Assembly: GCA_025360565.1 (NCBI GenBank)
Contig: JANYBY010000012.1
Span: forward strand, 1-7,572
Source of the DNA: Bacteroidota bacterium
Lineage (GTDB): Bacteria; Bacteroidota; Bacteroidia; B-17B0; Aurantibacillaceae
Reading direction: 5' to 3'
DNA length: 7,572 bases
Below are positions 5,993-7,572 of the stretch, one piece after another. The notes beneath the pieces are model-generated. The model saw only the letters and a list, made by a program, of their open reading frames with translations. It made no database searches and had not been told where the DNA came from. The number at the start of each line of letters is the position of its first letter. The first letter of the stretch is position 1. Made by a program: the position numbers and the translations under genes.

Positions 5993-6006
5993 ATTTTACG
6001 TAAAAT
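5993..6006. promoter_or_regulatory. 14-bp perfect palindrome, candidate operator between ndpA and prc
   Basis: ATTTTACGTAAAAT is its own reverse complement and lies in the 138-bp divergent region, 48 bases upstream of the prc ATG and 76 bases upstream of the ndpA ATG. A site in this place could bind a dimeric regulator serving either promoter. The binding protein cannot be named from sequence. Confidence 0.4.
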
Positions 6007-6042
6007 GTGATTAAAAGCTTAGCAATTTATAATAATAAAAAT

Positions 6043-6050
6043 TAAATTTG
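6043..6050 (+). promoter_or_regulatory. prc: Candidate -7 element abutting the prc start
   Basis: TAAATTTG matches TAnnTTTG exactly but ends only four bases before the ATG at 6055. Transcription would then begin at about the start codon, giving a leaderless or nearly leaderless mRNA. No TTG occurs at the -33 distance. It may be a real promoter or a chance match in AT-rich DNA. Confidence 0.3.
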
Positions 6051-6054
6051 ATGT

Positions 6055-7572
6055 ATGCAAAATGCCCTTTCTAAATTCACGTTCAAAACCCTGCTAATAG
6101 CCGGGATAGTTACACTTTCTTCGTTTAGCATAGTAAAATACGTTTTTGATAAAAACGATGTTGTATTTGAATTACTGCTGGGAAGTTTAGGCCAGCATCA
6201 TTTTACACCCATGAAAATGGACGATGCTTTCAGCGAAAAAGTGTATGATCTTTATGTGAAACATTTGGACGGCGGAAAAAAATTCTTTTTGCAGGAAGAT
6301 ATTGATGAGCTCAGCAAATACCGCAGGGATATTGACGATCAAATTATTAATCAACGCCATGATTTTTTTAAAAGATCGGTTGAGCTGATCACAAAACGCA
6401 TTAACGAGAAAAAAGAATGGGGTAAAGAAATTTTATCGAAACCCTTGGATTACACGGTTGATGAAGAATATGACTTTGAAGGTAAAAATGCGCCATACGC
6501 CAAAACGGGAGATGATCTTAAAAAAGAATGGGCCAAAATGCTTAAATACCAAGTATTGGCAAGAATTGACGAAGCGCTGACCGCGCAGGAAAAAGCAATT
6601 GAGAAAAAAGACACAGCGTACAAAGTAAGAAGTTTTGATACCATTGAAGCGGTTTGCAGGCGCAGAGCTCTTAAATCAAACGAAGACCTGTTTAAATATT
6701 ACAACAAAACTTTAAATACCACTAAAGAGCGTTTTGTGCAATTTGCCAATGCTATCACAGGCGTTTACGATCCACACACCGAATATTTTGCCCCGAGAGA
6801 AAAAAAGAAATTTGATCAAATGATGAGCGGGCAGTTTGAAGGAATTGGCGCAAGACTTCAGAAGAAAGATGAGGGCGGTTTAAAAGTAAGCGAAATTATT
6901 GTTGGCAGTCCCAGCTACAAACAAGGCGAATTAAAAGCCGATGATGAAATTATGAAAGTGGCGCAAGGTGCCGCTGAACCTGTTGATGTAACCACCATGG
7001 AAATGGATGATGCCGTTGACTTGATAAAAGGCAAAAAAGGAACTGAAGTACGCTTAACCGTAAAAAAGAAAGACAACAGCACCAAAGTAATTCCTATTGT
7101 GCGCGATGTGATTGAAATGGAAGAAACATTTGCGAAAAGCGCTGTTATTGAGAATAAAAATAAAATGGGCTATATATATTTGCCTTCGTTTTATACCGAT
7201 TTTAACAGGAATGGCGCACGCCATTGCGCAAGAGATATGCGTAAAGAAATTGAAAAATTAAAAGCACAAGGTATAAAAGGTTTAATTATTGATTTGCGTG
7301 ATAACGGCGGCGGTTCTTTGAGCGAAGTAGTTGATATGGCGGGCTTATTCTTTTCAACCGGGCCTGTAGTACAAGTTAAAGGTAAAGGCAGCCCTAATGT
7401 AATGGAGGATAAAAACGCCGATATTGTTTGGGATGGTCCATTATCAATTATCATTAACCATAATAGCGCTAGCGCCAGCGAAATTTTGGCCGCGGCTATT
7501 CAAGATTATAAGCGCGGTGTAATTATTGGTACAACCAGTTTTGGAAAAGGAACTGTTCAGTCGTTCTTTGAT
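6055..7572 (+). CDS. prc: Tail-specific (C-terminal processing) protease, S41 family, Prc-like (3' partial)
   Basis: The frame is open for 506 codons and runs off the window. Residues 10-30 form one hydrophobic segment, an uncleaved anchor or signal peptide, so the enzyme should act in the periplasm. A Prc-type N-terminal region spans about 38-240, a PDZ domain about 250-345 (GQFEGIGARL 260-269, VGSPSYKQGELKADDEI 283-299), and the S41 core starts near 360 (GYIYLPSF 372-379, IDLRDNGGGS 412-421). Ser473 in SASASE, Lys498 in FGKGTVQ and Gln502 have the same 25- and 29-residue spacings as the Ser452/Lys477/Gln481 triad of E. coli Prc, so it should be active. Prc enzymes recognise nonpolar C-termini and degrade or trim envelope proteins. 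E. coli Prc has 682 residues, so roughly a quarter is missing. ATG 6055 was chosen because ATG 6051 is out of frame and stops after seven codons, and the next in-frame Met (53) would lose the anchor. Confidence 0.93.
   Translation, partial: MQNALSKFTFKTLLIAGIVTLSSFSIVKYVFDKNDVVFELLLGSLGQHHFTPMKMDDAFSEKVYDLYVKHLDGGKKFFLQEDIDELSKYRRDIDDQIINQRHDFFKRSVELITKRINEKKEWGKEILSKPLDYTVDEEYDFEGKNAPYAKTGDDLKKEWAKMLKYQVLARIDEALTAQEKAIEKKDTAYKVRSFDTIEAVCRRRALKSNEDLFKYYNKTLNTTKERFVQFANAITGVYDPHTEYFAPREKKKFDQMMSGQFEGIGARLQKKDEGGLKVSEIIVGSPSYKQGELKADDEIMKVAQGAAEPVDVTTMEMDDAVDLIKGKKGTEVRLTVKKKDNSTKVIPIVRDVIEMEETFAKSAVIENKNKMGYIYLPSFYTDFNRNGARHCARDMRKEIEKLKAQGIKGLIIDLRDNGGGSLSEVVDMAGLFFSTGPVVQVKGKGSPNVMEDKNADIVWDGPLSIIINHNSASASEILAAAIQDYKRGVIIGTTSFGKGTVQSFFD

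Noticed and set aside
6450..7454. Two minus-strand ORFs (6450-6644, 7191-7454)
   Set aside because: Both are antisense to the well-supported protease frame and show no independent motif.

Overview
The window looks like ordinary chromosomal DNA from a member of the Bacteroidota. Four things point there: AT-rich sequence without recognisable Shine-Dalgarno sites; an OmpA-family protein built as TPR, PD40 beta-propeller and OmpA domain; a long Prc-type S41 protease with an N-terminal tail-specific-protease region; and perfect matches to the Bacteroidota -7 promoter element (TAnnTTTG) just upstream of three start codons. I would not name a family or genus.

Layout. A plus-strand cluster fills the left third: the 3' part of the OmpA-family gene (2-1801, cut by the window edge), a FluC/CrcB fluoride channel 15 bp downstream (1817-2188), and a YhhQ-type queuosine-precursor transporter (2284-2937). 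An 84-bp hairpin element flanked by 11-bp direct repeats sits between the last two. A convergent gap (2938-3100) holds a second repeat-rich element and a probable terminator for the opposite strand. Three minus-strand genes follow: a small secreted protein (3101-3412), an RhlE-like DEAD-box RNA helicase with a GTG start (3456-4703), and a 37-kDa nucleoid-associated protein of the NdpA/YejK family (4867-5916). A 138-bp divergent region with a 14-bp perfect palindrome separates these from the plus-strand Prc-like protease (6055 to the window end, incomplete), whose frame is open for 506 codons.

The genes do not form one pathway. They are envelope (OmpA, protease, small secreted protein), transport (fluoride, queuosine precursor) and nucleic-acid housekeeping (helicase, nucleoid protein) functions. 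I found no CRISPR array, tRNA, rRNA, transposase, defence cassette or clearly new system. The best observations are in the intergenic DNA: the MITE-like hairpin whose removal would put the crcB stop directly against the yhhQ start, a related 8-nt-register repeat on the other side of yhhQ, and the palindrome and promoter layout between ndpA and prc.
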